Of a stretch of DNA of 64,000 bases, positions 42,569 through 51,142 are shown piece after piece. Made by a program: the position numbers and the translations under genes. The notes beneath the pieces are model-generated. The model was not told the origin of the DNA, ran no database searches, and saw only the letters and a list, made by a program, of their open reading frames with translations. Position 1 is the stretch's first letter. Every line of letters begins with the position of its first letter. The DNA comes from Tenggerimyces sp963762635 (GTDB lineage: Bacteria > Actinomycetota > Actinomycetes > Propionibacteriales > Actinopolymorphaceae): positions 124,001 through 188,000 of the forward strand of contig CAVXLQ010000013.1 of assembly GCA_963762635.1 (NCBI GenBank). Reading direction: 5' to 3'.

Positions 42569-43224
42569 TTCCGCTGCCCTGGTTTCGGAAGGCGTGCCTT
42601 GATGTCGGCGGCCTGGTCGGGGGTGAGGTAGGGGTGGGAGTAGAGGTCGAGCAGGACGCGCGCGAGGAGGTGCTCGCCCTCGGGGCTGAACGGGTCGACG
42701 CCCAGCCGCCGCCCGATGTGGGGGTGCAGAAGCGCGATCGCCAGCGACATCGCCGCGGCGACGGTCGCCCTCGCGTCGAGCGGGGTGTCGGGCTCGTCCT
42801 CGCCTGTGCGCTCGCGGTCGCCCTCGGCCATCCACTGCGCGCTGAGGTCGGCGAGCGCGTCGAAGAACGGTGTCGCTCTGCCCTCGACGAGCGCGCGGAC
42901 GACGTACTGCCGGTAGGGCCCGAACGCGGCGCCGGAGACGGAGACGTAGTTGACCTGGCCAGGGGCTTGGTCGGCCTTGACTTGCTCGTTGATGCGCTCG
43001 ACCGCCCTGGCGAGGAACGCGTCGCAGGCGTCACGGAGGGCTTCCTTGGAGCCGAAGTGATGCCGGACGAGCCCCGGCGATACGCCCGCCTCCTCGGCGA
43101 TCCCCCGCATCGTCGCCTTGTCGAACCCGAGCTCCCCGAACTGCCGCATGGCCGCATCCCGGATCCTCGCCTGCCCGGTGAGGTCCTCCGACTCGACTAT
43201 CCGTTCGTATAGCGGACTATCCAC
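42565..43224 (-). CDS. TetR-family regulator of the ABC exporter operon
   Basis: This 219-residue protein has a TetR helix-turn-helix at about residues 18-65 (FDKATMRGIAEEAGVSPGLV, then RHHFGSKEALRDA) and a helical ligand domain. It is the first gene of the exporter operon. Two 16-bp CTAT-N8-ATAG palindromes lie over and just inside its 5' end, so it very probably represses its own operon until an exporter substrate binds. Confidence 0.93.
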   Translation of the reverse strand: MDSPLYERIVESEDLTGQARIRDAAMRQFGELGFDKATMRGIAEEAGVSPGLVRHHFGSKEALRDACDAFLARAVERINEQVKADQAPGQVNYVSVSGAAFGPYRQYVVRALVEGRATPFFDALADLSAQWMAEGDRERTGEDEPDTPLDARATVAAAMSLAIALLHPHIGRRLGVDPFSPEGEHLLARVLLDLYSHPYLTPDQAADIKARLPKPGQRK

Positions 43225-43232
43225 ATGGATAG
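43197..43232. promoter_or_regulatory. Tandem CTAT-N8-ATAG palindromes at the TetR start
   Basis: CTATCCACATGGATAG (43217-43232) has perfect 6-bp arms and covers the TetR start codon. CTATCCGTTCGTATAG (43197-43212) lies 20 bp away, centre to centre, within the first codons. Two sites about two helical turns apart are usual for TetR dimer pairs. Confidence 0.65.
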
Positions 43233-43404
43233 CGTACTACGCACATGGGCAGTGGGCGCAAGACCACCGGACAGGTGGACCTCAGCTTGAACGATCCCGT
43301 GCGCGGTCCTGACGTCCTGAGCCTGGACAAGGCGCAGTACGCGTCCGGCGCCGGACCGCGCGAATGCTCGCCATCCAGCTCATCGCGGCGACGCTGGCCG
43401 GCGA

Positions 43405-44064
43405 CTAACGCGTCTTCTCGCCCGTCACCAGATAGATCACGCTGTGCGCCATGGACACCGCGTGGTCGGCGATGCGCTCGTAGTAGCGCCCGAGCAGCGC
43501 CAGGTCGACGGCAGCGCCGACGCCGTGGGCCCAGTCCGGACCGAGCATGAGCCGGAACAGCGCACGGCGCAGCTCGTCCATCCGCTCGTCCTCGCCGATC
43601 AGCTGCTGGGCGACCTGAACGTCGCGCGTGCTCACCATCTCGCTCGTCGTACGGACCATCTGCCGAGCGATCGAGCCCATCTCCGCGATCGTGCTCTTGA
43701 GCCCGTCGGGAATCGCGCACTCGGGATACCTCAGCCGGGTGATCTTCGCGACGTGGCCGGCGAGATCGCCCATCCGTTCGAGGTCCGCGCTCATCCGCAA
43801 CGTTCCCACCAGCAAGCGCAGGTCGCTCGCGACGGGCTGCTGGAGGGCGAGCTGCTCGAAGATCTGCTCCTCGAGCTGGATCTTCATCCGGTCGATCTCG
43901 ACATCGGCCGTAATGACCCGTTCGGCAAGCCGTACGTCGCCCTCGAGGATTGCCGTCGTGGCTTGCTCGACAGCGGCCTCGACCAGCCTCGCCATCGTCG
44001 CGATGCGTTCGCCTACGGCATCCAGCTGATCGTGGAACGCGTGTCGCGTCGGCTCAACCTGCAT
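43405..44064 (-). CDS. phoU: Phosphate signalling protein PhoU
   Basis: This 219-residue protein is made of two tandem three-helix PhoU domains, each with a metal-cluster motif: DLERMGDLAGHV near residues 93-104 and YYERIADHAVSM near 195-206. PhoU links the Pst phosphate transporter to the PhoR/PhoB-type two-component system and keeps the response off when phosphate is sufficient. No pst or phoR gene lies in the window; the two-component locus at 22-24 kb is not next to it. The length is normal. Confidence 0.95.
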   Translation of the reverse strand: MQVEPTRHAFHDQLDAVGERIATMARLVEAAVEQATTAILEGDVRLAERVITADVEIDRMKIQLEEQIFEQLALQQPVASDLRLLVGTLRMSADLERMGDLAGHVAKITRLRYPECAIPDGLKSTIAEMGSIARQMVRTTSEMVSTRDVQVAQQLIGEDERMDELRRALFRLMLGPDWAHGVGAAVDLALLGRYYERIADHAVSMAHSVIYLVTGEKTR

Positions 44065-44153
44065 CGCACCGTCCTTTGTCCGCGGCTGGGGTAGGTGACG
44101 ACAACGGGTGGGTTGGCCTCGCTGTTGGACCAGCCAGTGATCAATCTACCCGC

Positions 44154-45821
44154 TCAGGTGAGGGATCGGTCGCCGGAACGAACGACGCGCAGCCAGCGGC
44201 AGCCGTATCGCCCGAGGTCGATCGTGACGCGCTGATCGGAGTCGAGCTCGACGCTCCGATCGGAGAGCAGGTCCACGAGGCGCGTACCCGCCGGGAGGTC
44301 GTCGAGAACGAGCGCGGCCACGGCCGGCAGTGCGTCGAAGTTGTGCAGCGCCAACACCGTTCCGCCTTCGTGGTCGCTGCGTTGCACGAGCACCTTCTGG
44401 CCACCTCGGTCGAGGAACGCGCACGAGCCCCACGCGAGCTCCGGACATTCGCGGTACCGACGGATGAGCAGCGTCATCCAGGACAACAGCGACGCGGGAT
44501 CGCGCCGTTGCCCAGCCACGTTGACGTTCTCCGGTCCGTACTCACCCTCCACCATCGGGGTGGCGAGTTCCTGCCCTGTCGAGAATCCGCCATCAGGGCT
44601 GGCCGTCCACTGCATCGGCGTACGCACGGCCATCCGCCCCTCCACGGAGAGGTTCTCGCCCATCCCGATCTCCTCGCCGTAGAACAGCACCGGCGTGCCA
44701 GGCAACGAGAACAGCAGGCTGTAGACCATCCGGATCCGGTCGCGGTCGCCGTTCAGCATCGGCGGCAGCCGGCGCCGCAGGCCGCGACCGTAGAGCTGCA
44801 TCGACGGATCCGGACCGAAGCCGTCGAAGACCTCCTGCCGCTCGGACTCGCTCAGCTTGTCCAGCGTCAGCTCGTCGTGGTTGCGTACGAACGTCGCCCA
44901 CTGCGTCTCCTCCGGCTCGCCGGGCCGCTCCCGGATCGCCTTGACCAGCGGCCGAATGTCCTTGCGGACAAGGGAGAGGTAGAGCGCTTGCATGCCGATG
45001 AAGTCGAAGCACATGGTGAGCTCGTCGCCGTCCTCGTCGCCGAAGAACTTTCGCGTCTCGTCGGGCGGAAGGTTGACCTCGCCGAGCAAAGCCGCGTCGC
45101 CGCGCCGGCGGTTCACGAAGCCGCGCAGGTCGCGCAGGTAGTCGTGCGGGTCCGGCAGGTCCTCGGCGTCGTCCGACCCCATCGTCTCGATCAGGAACGG
45201 CACCGCGTCGACGCGGAAGCCGGACAGCCCGAGCTCGAGCCAGAAGCCGATGACGCGGCTGATTTCCTCACGTACCTGGGGATTCGCGACGTTGAGGTCG
45301 GGCTGATGCTTGTAGAAGCGGTGCAGGTAGTACTGGCCGGCGGTCTCGTCGTACGTCCACAGCGACTTCTCCTGATCAGGGAAGACCACGCCCTTCTCGG
45401 CATCCGGCGGCGGCTCGTCCTTCCAGACGTACCAGTCGCGGTACGGGCTGTCCTTGCTGGCTCGGGCGCTCTGGAACCACGGATGCTGGTCGGAGGTGTG
45501 GTTGCAGACGAGGTCGGAGATCACCCGCAGCCCGCGATCCTGGGCGAGCCGCACGAGCTCGACGAGGTCGCCGTGGGTGCCGAGCCGGGAGTCGACGCCG
45601 TAGAAGTCGGTGATGTCGTAGCCGTCGTCGCGATCCGGGGTGGGATAGAACGGCATCAGCCACAGGCAGGTCACGCCGAGCTCGGCGAGGTAGTCGATGC
45701 GTTGCGCGAGACCACGCAGGTCGCCGCGCCCATCGCCGTCGGTGTCGAAGAACGCCTCCACGTCGACGCAGTAGATGACGGCGTTCTTCCACCAGATATC
45801 CGCGGTTTGGGTGAGTCTCAT
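44154..45821 (-). CDS. GH13 alpha-amylase-family enzyme (trehalose synthase-like)
   Basis: This 555-residue TIM barrel has the GH13 conserved regions: ISDLVCNHTSDQHPW, GFRVDAVPFLI with the nucleophile Asp, LLGEVNLPPDE with the acid/base Glu, and FVRNHDELT. The order WWKNAVIYCVDVEAFFDTDG and DPSMQLYGRGLRRRLPPML resembles trehalose synthase and the TreS-like amylases of actinobacteria. It lacks a signal peptide, so it acts on cytoplasmic alpha-glucosides. It is the last of four overlapping genes (ATGA with the LLM gene). Confidence 0.9.
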   Translation of the reverse strand: MRLTQTADIWWKNAVIYCVDVEAFFDTDGDGRGDLRGLAQRIDYLAELGVTCLWLMPFYPTPDRDDGYDITDFYGVDSRLGTHGDLVELVRLAQDRGLRVISDLVCNHTSDQHPWFQSARASKDSPYRDWYVWKDEPPPDAEKGVVFPDQEKSLWTYDETAGQYYLHRFYKHQPDLNVANPQVREEISRVIGFWLELGLSGFRVDAVPFLIETMGSDDAEDLPDPHDYLRDLRGFVNRRRGDAALLGEVNLPPDETRKFFGDEDGDELTMCFDFIGMQALYLSLVRKDIRPLVKAIRERPGEPEETQWATFVRNHDELTLDKLSESERQEVFDGFGPDPSMQLYGRGLRRRLPPMLNGDRDRIRMVYSLLFSLPGTPVLFYGEEIGMGENLSVEGRMAVRTPMQWTASPDGGFSTGQELATPMVEGEYGPENVNVAGQRRDPASLLSWMTLLIRRYRECPELAWGSCAFLDRGGQKVLVQRSDHEGGTVLALHNFDALPAVAALVLDDLPAGTRLVDLLSDRSVELDSDQRVTIDLGRYGCRWLRVVRSGDRSLT

Positions 45822-46783
45822 TGAGTAATCTCCAACTGGGGAAGGACTTTCTCGCCGAACCCGTCGATGAACTCGCTTTGCCGCTGGCCCACGTGATGGA
45901 GATAGATCTCGTCGAAGCCGAGGCCGGCGAGCTCGTTCAGCCAGGACGCGTGCCGGCCGAGGTCGGACGAGACGAGCACGGCCCTGCGCACGGCCTCGAC
46001 GCCCACATGTTCGGCAGCCTGGTCGAACAGCTCGGGGAGCTCCAGGTCCCAGCAGAGCGGAGGCGTGAAGACGTTCGTACGCCATTGCTCGTAGGCGATC
46101 TTCTCCGCCTCGGCCTCGTCGGCGGCGTAGCTCAGATGGACCTGCAGGCAGACCTTTCCGGCGCCGCCGGCGTTCTTGTACGCGTCGACGACACGACGCA
46201 GCTGTTCATGGTCGTGGCCCACCGTGATGAGGCCGTCGGCCCAGCTCGCGCACCAGGCGGCGGTCGCGGGAGACACCGCCGCGCCGACGAGCGAGGGCAT
46301 GGTGTCCGGCCTGGTCCACAGCCGCGCCCGATCGACGTTCACCAGTCCGGTGTGGTTGACCTCGTCGCCCGCGAGCAGCGCGCGGATGACGTCGACGCAC
46401 TCGCGGAGTCGCTGCATCCGTTGGTCCTTGTGCGGCCAGCCGGTGCCGGTGATGTGTTCGTTCGACGCCTCGCCGGTGCCGAGCGCCGCCCAGAACCGGC
46501 CTGGATACATCGCGGCGAGAGTGCCGATCGCCTGCGCGATGATCGCCGGGTGGTAGCGCTGGCCGGGGGCGTTCACGATGCCGAACGGGAGGTCGGTCGC
46601 CTGCAACGCCGCGCCCAGCCACGACCAGGCGAACGCCGAGTGTCCCTGCCGAGTGCTCCATGGCGCGAAGTGGTCGGACGACATCGCGGCCGCGAAGCCC
46701 GCCTCCTCGGCACGTACGACCGCGTCGAGGAGCTCGCGCGGATGGATCTGTTCGTGGGACGCGTGGAACCCGTAGCGAGTCAT
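45818..46783 (-). CDS. LLM-class oxidoreductase (TIGR03885-like)
   Basis: This 321-residue luciferase-like protein (MTRYGFHASHEQIHPRELL, GRFWAALGTGEASNEHITG) belongs to the F420/flavin LLM class. It resembles the group often found beside GH13 genes. It should be a cytoplasmic oxidoreductase with unknown substrate. It is coupled on both sides by 4-nt overlaps to the alcohol dehydrogenase and the GH13 gene, so the three proteins are probably needed in fixed ratio. Confidence 0.88.
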   Translation of the reverse strand: MTRYGFHASHEQIHPRELLDAVVRAEEAGFAAAMSSDHFAPWSTRQGHSAFAWSWLGAALQATDLPFGIVNAPGQRYHPAIIAQAIGTLAAMYPGRFWAALGTGEASNEHITGTGWPHKDQRMQRLRECVDVIRALLAGDEVNHTGLVNVDRARLWTRPDTMPSLVGAAVSPATAAWCASWADGLITVGHDHEQLRRVVDAYKNAGGAGKVCLQVHLSYAADEAEAEKIAYEQWRTNVFTPPLCWDLELPELFDQAAEHVGVEAVRRAVLVSSDLGRHASWLNELAGLGFDEIYLHHVGQRQSEFIDGFGEKVLPQLEITQ

Positions 46784-47964
46784 GGTTGCAAGATCACCTT
46801 GACGGCCCCGTCTTCCTTCTTCTGGAACATCTCGTATCCGCGCGCCGCCTCGGCGAGAGGCAGCCGGTGAGTGGCGAGATCCTCGACGCCGAAGACGTCG
46901 TCGTCGCGGTCGAGGAGGGGGACGAGTTGGTCTGTCCAGCGGTGCACGTTCGCCTGGCCCATGCGGAGCTGGACCTGCTTGTCGAACAGTTCCATCATCG
47001 GCAGCGGGTCGATCATCCCGCCGTACACGCCACTGAGCGAGATCGTCCCGCCGCGGCGAACGGTGTCGATCGCGGCGTAGAGCGCGCTGAGCCGGTCGAT
47101 GCCGGCCTTCTCGCTGAGCTTGGCGGCGAGCGCGGACGGCAGCAGCCCGGTGAGGCGTTGGGCGAGCTTGCCGATCGGTGCTCCGTGCGCTTCCATGCCG
47201 ACCGCGTCGATCACGCCGTCCGGTCCACGGCCGTCGGTCAGCTCGCGGATCGTCGCGGCGATGTCGCCGTGCTCGGTGAGGTCGAGCGTCTGCACGCCGT
47301 ACCGCGCCGCCGTCGCCAGCCGTTCGGGTACGAGGTCGACGCCGATGACCTTCTCGACGCCACGGTGCAGGGCGACGCGGCAGCACATCTGGCCGATCGG
47401 GCCGAGTCCCAGCACCGCCAGCGTTCCGTCCGGTGGGATGTCGGCGTAGACCACGGCCTGCCATGCGGTCGGGAGAACGTCGGACAGGTAGAGATACCGT
47501 TCGTCGGCTCGTCCCTCCGGCACCTTGATCGGGCCGAACTGTGCCTGCGGAACGCGCAGATACTCGGCCTGGCCGCCGGGGACCTGCCCGTACAGCTTGG
47601 TGTAGCCGAACAACGCCGCGCCCTTGCCGTGCTCGCGTACCTGCGTGGTCTCGCACTGGCTGTAGAGCTGCCGCGCGCACATGTAGCAGTGCCCGCAGGA
47701 GATGTTGAACGGAACGACGACGCGGTCGCCCGGTGCGAGATGGTGAACGTCGGCGCCAACCTCTTCGACGATGCCCATCGGTTCGTGGCCGAGGATGTCG
47801 CCGTCGCCGAGGAACGGACCCAACACCTCGTACAGGTGGAGATCCGAGCCACAGATCCCACTGTGGGTGACGCGGATGATGGCATCGGTGGTCTCTTCGA
47901 GCTTGGGGTCGGGGACGTCTTCTACTCGGACGTCGCGGACTCCCCGCCAGACGACGGCTTTCAT
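46780..47964 (-). CDS. Zinc-dependent alcohol dehydrogenase
   Basis: This 394-residue medium-chain dehydrogenase has catalytic zinc ligands in GICGSDLH and GHEPMG, a structural zinc site with SCGHCYMCARQLYSQC, and the NAD-binding motif LAVLGLGPIGQM. The layout matches the glutathione-independent formaldehyde dehydrogenase-like group of larger ADHs, including an insertion of about 40 residues after the structural zinc loop. The substrate is unknown. It is the second gene of the coupled operon, starting inside the BON gene stop. Confidence 0.92.
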   Translation of the reverse strand: MKAVVWRGVRDVRVEDVPDPKLEETTDAIIRVTHSGICGSDLHLYEVLGPFLGDGDILGHEPMGIVEEVGADVHHLAPGDRVVVPFNISCGHCYMCARQLYSQCETTQVREHGKGAALFGYTKLYGQVPGGQAEYLRVPQAQFGPIKVPEGRADERYLYLSDVLPTAWQAVVYADIPPDGTLAVLGLGPIGQMCCRVALHRGVEKVIGVDLVPERLATAARYGVQTLDLTEHGDIAATIRELTDGRGPDGVIDAVGMEAHGAPIGKLAQRLTGLLPSALAAKLSEKAGIDRLSALYAAIDTVRRGGTISLSGVYGGMIDPLPMMELFDKQVQLRMGQANVHRWTDQLVPLLDRDDDVFGVEDLATHRLPLAEAARGYEMFQKKEDGAVKVILQP

Positions 47965-48329
47965 GACTGCGACAGCTCCGGCGGCCTGAGTTGGTTGCTG
48001 ACGTCGACCACGCCAGGGGTGTCCCAGGCGTCGTCGCCGGCGGCGCGTTTGGCCAACCAGGACGAGACATCGCCACCGAGGATCACGACTCGCTGCTTCA
48101 CGTCGACTTTGATCGTGTCGTCCTTGGTGTGCGGATTCTCCTTCAGGCGTTGGACAACGGCCGACTTGATGTCGTGGTCGGTCGGCTCGCGGTCGGCGAG
48201 GAGCTCCGCGATCGCCCACGGGTAGTAGTAGCGCTCGACCGGATAGCTCCAAGGTGAGACGGCACTGAACGATGACGCGACATCGGTGGTTTTGTCGTCT
48301 TCGCGCCGCAGGTCGTCGGGGCCAAGCAT
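47961..48329 (-). CDS. BON-domain protein
   Basis: This 122-residue protein carries a BON module at about residues 45-100 (DHDIKSAVVQRLKENPHT, then IKVDVKQRVVILGGDVSSW), preceded by a Tyr/Pro-rich segment (SPWSYPVERYYYPWAI). BON domains bind membranes or phospholipids and occur in stress-protective proteins. There is no signal peptide. As first gene of the operon it suggests an osmotic or desiccation stress setting for the downstream enzymes. Confidence 0.85.
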   Translation of the reverse strand: MLGPDDLRREDDKTTDVASSFSAVSPWSYPVERYYYPWAIAELLADREPTDHDIKSAVVQRLKENPHTKDDTIKVDVKQRVVILGGDVSSWLAKRAAGDDAWDTPGVVDVSNQLRPPELSQS

Positions 48330-48397
48330 GGGCGCTCCTCGTGGTCGACTGAGCGGACCACGTGCCCGTACCCCTCGCGCCCCCGACTACACGCCGA

Positions 48398-48429
48398 CCG
48401 CGGCGGCCACGTCTCCGTGGCCGCCGCGG
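48398..48429 (-). terminator. Terminator of the sialidase gene
   Basis: A perfect 14-bp stem (48398-48411 with 48416-48429) closes a TCTC loop, 16 bases past the sialidase stop on the minus strand and upstream of the BON operon. Confidence 0.9.
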
Positions 48430-48444
48430 GCGCGCCGCCGTGGC

Positions 48445-50256
48445 CTAGAGCGCGGTGACCGTGAGGTTCCGGAAGGAGGCCTTGCCGTCGAACGTACGCA
48501 GGCCGACCGCGCCCGATGGTGGGCAGTTCGTGTCGATAAAGCCCTTGGTGGGCGGCGGCTCGGAGGTGTCGTCCACGCGCCGGGCGGTTGGGGTGATGAT
48601 GCAGCCGCGCACTTCGACGCGGATGTGGACCCAGGTCCCGACCGGGGCGCCGCCCGAGATCGAGCCAGACGTGAGCGGCGTCCAGTTGTGGTTCATCTTG
48701 CCGAGCACGGTCGTCCCGTCGCCGATGCCGAAGTAGTAGCCCCGCAGCGCGTCGACGCCGACGGCCGGATTGCTTACCCGGAACAGGAGGCCGGCGTTGC
48801 CGGCCGCCCCAGCGGTGTCACGGCGTACGTCCGCCTCGATCACGTAGTTGGTCCAGCCGGTCGATCCGGCGAGTGACTTGCTCCCGTTCGCGCCTGACGT
48901 CTCGGAGAGCACGCCGCCGCTCAGTCCCCAGGTTCCGCCGTAGTGTTTCCACCCCTTCTGTGTGTTGGCCGCCCAAGGCGACGAGTACGGCAGGACGCCG
49001 GCGTTCGCGCTCGAGGTCCGCTCCGACTTCGGCTGGCCGGGCACGTACGACGGTGCGGTGTAGCGGACCTCTCGCCCGTCGACCGAAGGCAGCAGGCTGG
49101 GACTGTAGTTGGACAAGCTGCCCGCGCCGCCACTCTGGATCTGCAGCGGGGCGGGGAACCAGGACCAGGCGCCGTCGCCGTTGGTGGTGTTGACGAACAC
49201 CGCCTCGTGGTCCTCCGGCAGGAACGCGTTGTCCGACACGCGCCGCACGTGCATGCCCGCCATCATCAGCTGGCCGTTCGGTCCGCCGCCGGGACTCCAC
49301 GCGACGTAGGGGCTGGAGCCGAGGTAGCGACCGTCGGTGGTCTGCACGAACGTGCCCTGGTCGGCGGGACCGGTGCCCCAGGTGTTGCCGCCGTCGGTGG
49401 ACTTCTTGAGGTATGCCTCGCAGGCGACGCGGCCCGAACGGGAGTTGCAGATCTCGTACGCGAGGACGTACGTGCCGTTCGGCAGCTTGGCGACCGTGGG
49501 CATGCCGGGACGTTCGCCCTGGATGCTGGTCGCGACGTCTTTCACCAAGCCTGGCGCGTAGTTCGTGTTGCCGTGCATGTCCGCCGACCAGGTGTCGCCG
49601 CCGTCGTTGGACACGATGTGCCCGACGAACTGCGAGTGCGTCCCTTCCTGGCGTTCGTCGGCGAAGAACGCGACGAGCTTGCCCGCACCGTTCACCGTGA
49701 GGAACGGCTCCCAGATGCCGGGCTGATCGTCGCCGACGGGGTCGGCGTTGCGGGCGTACTGGTAGGTGCTGACGAACGACCACGTGACGCCGTGGTCGGC
49801 GCTGCGCCAGAGCTGGAAGTTGGTGGAGTTGTCCTTGCCGATGACGTTCGCGGTGAGCAGCAGAGTGCCGGCGGGATAGGCGCCGACCTGCTGCGGGAGC
49901 TCGTAGATGAACGGCTGGTAGATACTGTACGACGGGTGCGCGGAGCCGGTCCCGCCGTCCGCGACCTGGGCGAGCGTCGACCAGGTCGCCCCGTCGTCGA
50001 GGCTCTGCCGGACCGGGACCTTCGCTTCGAAGCCCGGGTTGACGCCGTACTCGTACGTCGCGAGCAGCCTGCCGTTCGCCGCGCCGGAGTGGGTGAGCCG
50101 GATGACACGTGCGTACGTGACGTTCTCGCCGGGAGTCACCTGGAACAGGACGTCGCCAACGGTGTTGGCGGATGCCACTCCCGGCGACCAGCCGAGCGTG
50201 GCGAGGAGCACGAGAGCGAGCAGGACGGCGAGTCGTCGACCGCGGTGGGCGCGCAT
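48445..50256 (-). CDS. Secreted sialidase-fold protein with C-terminal beta-sandwich
   Basis: This 603-residue protein has a Sec signal peptide (about 1-30, ending PGVASA). Four Asp-box motifs (SLDDGATWS, SADHGVTWS, SNDGGDTWS, STDGGNTWG) mark a six-bladed sialidase/BNR propeller to about residue 395. The C-terminal ~200 residues look like a concanavalin-type sandwich (TNYVIEADVRRDTAGAAGNA, then GLLFRVSNP) that may bind carbohydrate. Enzymes of this shape are exo-sialidases or other exo-glycosidases; I cannot confirm the arginine triad. GGAGG precedes the ATG at 50256 and a palindrome overlaps it. Confidence 0.88.
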   Translation of the reverse strand: MRAHRGRRLAVLLALVLLATLGWSPGVASANTVGDVLFQVTPGENVTYARVIRLTHSGAANGRLLATYEYGVNPGFEAKVPVRQSLDDGATWSTLAQVADGGTGSAHPSYSIYQPFIYELPQQVGAYPAGTLLLTANVIGKDNSTNFQLWRSADHGVTWSFVSTYQYARNADPVGDDQPGIWEPFLTVNGAGKLVAFFADERQEGTHSQFVGHIVSNDGGDTWSADMHGNTNYAPGLVKDVATSIQGERPGMPTVAKLPNGTYVLAYEICNSRSGRVACEAYLKKSTDGGNTWGTGPADQGTFVQTTDGRYLGSSPYVAWSPGGGPNGQLMMAGMHVRRVSDNAFLPEDHEAVFVNTTNGDGAWSWFPAPLQIQSGGAGSLSNYSPSLLPSVDGREVRYTAPSYVPGQPKSERTSSANAGVLPYSSPWAANTQKGWKHYGGTWGLSGGVLSETSGANGSKSLAGSTGWTNYVIEADVRRDTAGAAGNAGLLFRVSNPAVGVDALRGYYFGIGDGTTVLGKMNHNWTPLTSGSISGGAPVGTWVHIRVEVRGCIITPTARRVDDTSEPPPTKGFIDTNCPPSGAVGLRTFDGKASFRNLTVTAL

Positions 50257-50264
50257 CGAACCTC

Positions 50265-50280
50265 CACATTTCGAAATATG
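50265..50280. promoter_or_regulatory. Operator-like palindrome at the sialidase ribosome site
   Basis: CACATTTCGAAATATG is symmetric at 14 of 16 positions around TTTCGAAA, directly beside GGAGG of the sialidase gene and in the shared upstream region of the DUF5995-like gene. A GntR/IclR-type site is plausible. Confidence 0.5.
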
Positions 50281-50392
50281 AGAAATGACTACGAGATACG
50301 ACGAGACCAGCATGCGCTCCGACCGCTGGCGCGCCGCTGGCGGGAGACCGGAAGTCACCGCTCGCTGGGGGATTTTCGGCCAAGCTTGCGCG

Positions 50393-51124
50393 GTGAGCAG
50401 ATTCTCATCCATTGACGCCTTGGTCGCCCGGATGGAGGAGCAGCTGAAGCCGCTCGAGCGCGACGGCTCTCCGCGTGCCTACTTCCACGGCACATACCTG
50501 CGTACGACGAAGGCGGTCGGGGCCGAGGTCGCCGTGGGTGGGTTCCGCGACAACCCGTGGGTCGAGGAGTGGGACCTCGCGTTCGCTCAGCTCTACCTGG
50601 ACGCGTTCGAAGCGGCGTCGCCGCCGCAACCGTGGGCGGTCGCGTTCGACGCCCCGCCCGACCTGCCGCCGTTGCGGCACGTGCTTCTGGGCATGAACGC
50701 GCACATCAACTACGACCTGCCGCAGGCGTTGCTCGCCGTGATCGACGACGCGTCGTTCGACGATGCGGAATTGCTGGAACGTCGTGAAGCCGACCACCGG
50801 CACATCGACCTGGTCCTCGCCGACCGGGTCGAGGGCGAGACGCGCGAACGGATCGCCGCCGGTGCGCACCTCAGCCTGCTCGATCGGCTCCTGCTCCCGT
50901 TGAACAAACTCGGCACGAAGCGGTTCCTGGCGGAGTCGCGGCACAAGGTCTGGTCCAACACGACGATCCTCGCCCAAGCGCGCCGCGCCGGACCGGCGGA
51001 CTATCGTGCGCGACTGGGGGAGCTCGAGGGTCTGGTCGCCAATCGTGTCTCGGAGCTGACGCGGCCTGGGCAGGTGATCTTGCAGCTCGCGGTCCAGGGT
51101 TTCGGAGTACTGCTACGTCCATGA
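50393..51124 (+). CDS. DUF5995-like protein
   Basis: This 243-residue, mostly helical protein resembles the DUF5995 family: RAYFHGTYLRTTKAV, PWVEEWDLAFAQLYLDA and LLGMNAHINYDLPQAL with a conserved His/Asn pair. I place the start at the GTG at 50393, where similarity should begin; the open frame continues upstream to 50285. A cupin gene follows after 18 nt. The function is unknown. Confidence 0.78.
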   Translation: MSRFSSIDALVARMEEQLKPLERDGSPRAYFHGTYLRTTKAVGAEVAVGGFRDNPWVEEWDLAFAQLYLDAFEAASPPQPWAVAFDAPPDLPPLRHVLLGMNAHINYDLPQALLAVIDDASFDDAELLERREADHRHIDLVLADRVEGETRERIAAGAHLSLLDRLLLPLNKLGTKRFLAESRHKVWSNTTILAQARRAGPADYRARLGELEGLVANRVSELTRPGQVILQLAVQGFGVLLRP

Positions 51125-51142
51125 GGTGAAGGAGAATCGCGA

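Noticed and set aside
43225..43404. A small plus-strand gene between the TetR gene and phoU (MGSGRKTTGQVDLSLND...)
   Set aside because: The frame runs on into antisense of phoU with shadow composition, and there is no ribosome site or family match. Two frames look slightly protein-like but not enough to call.
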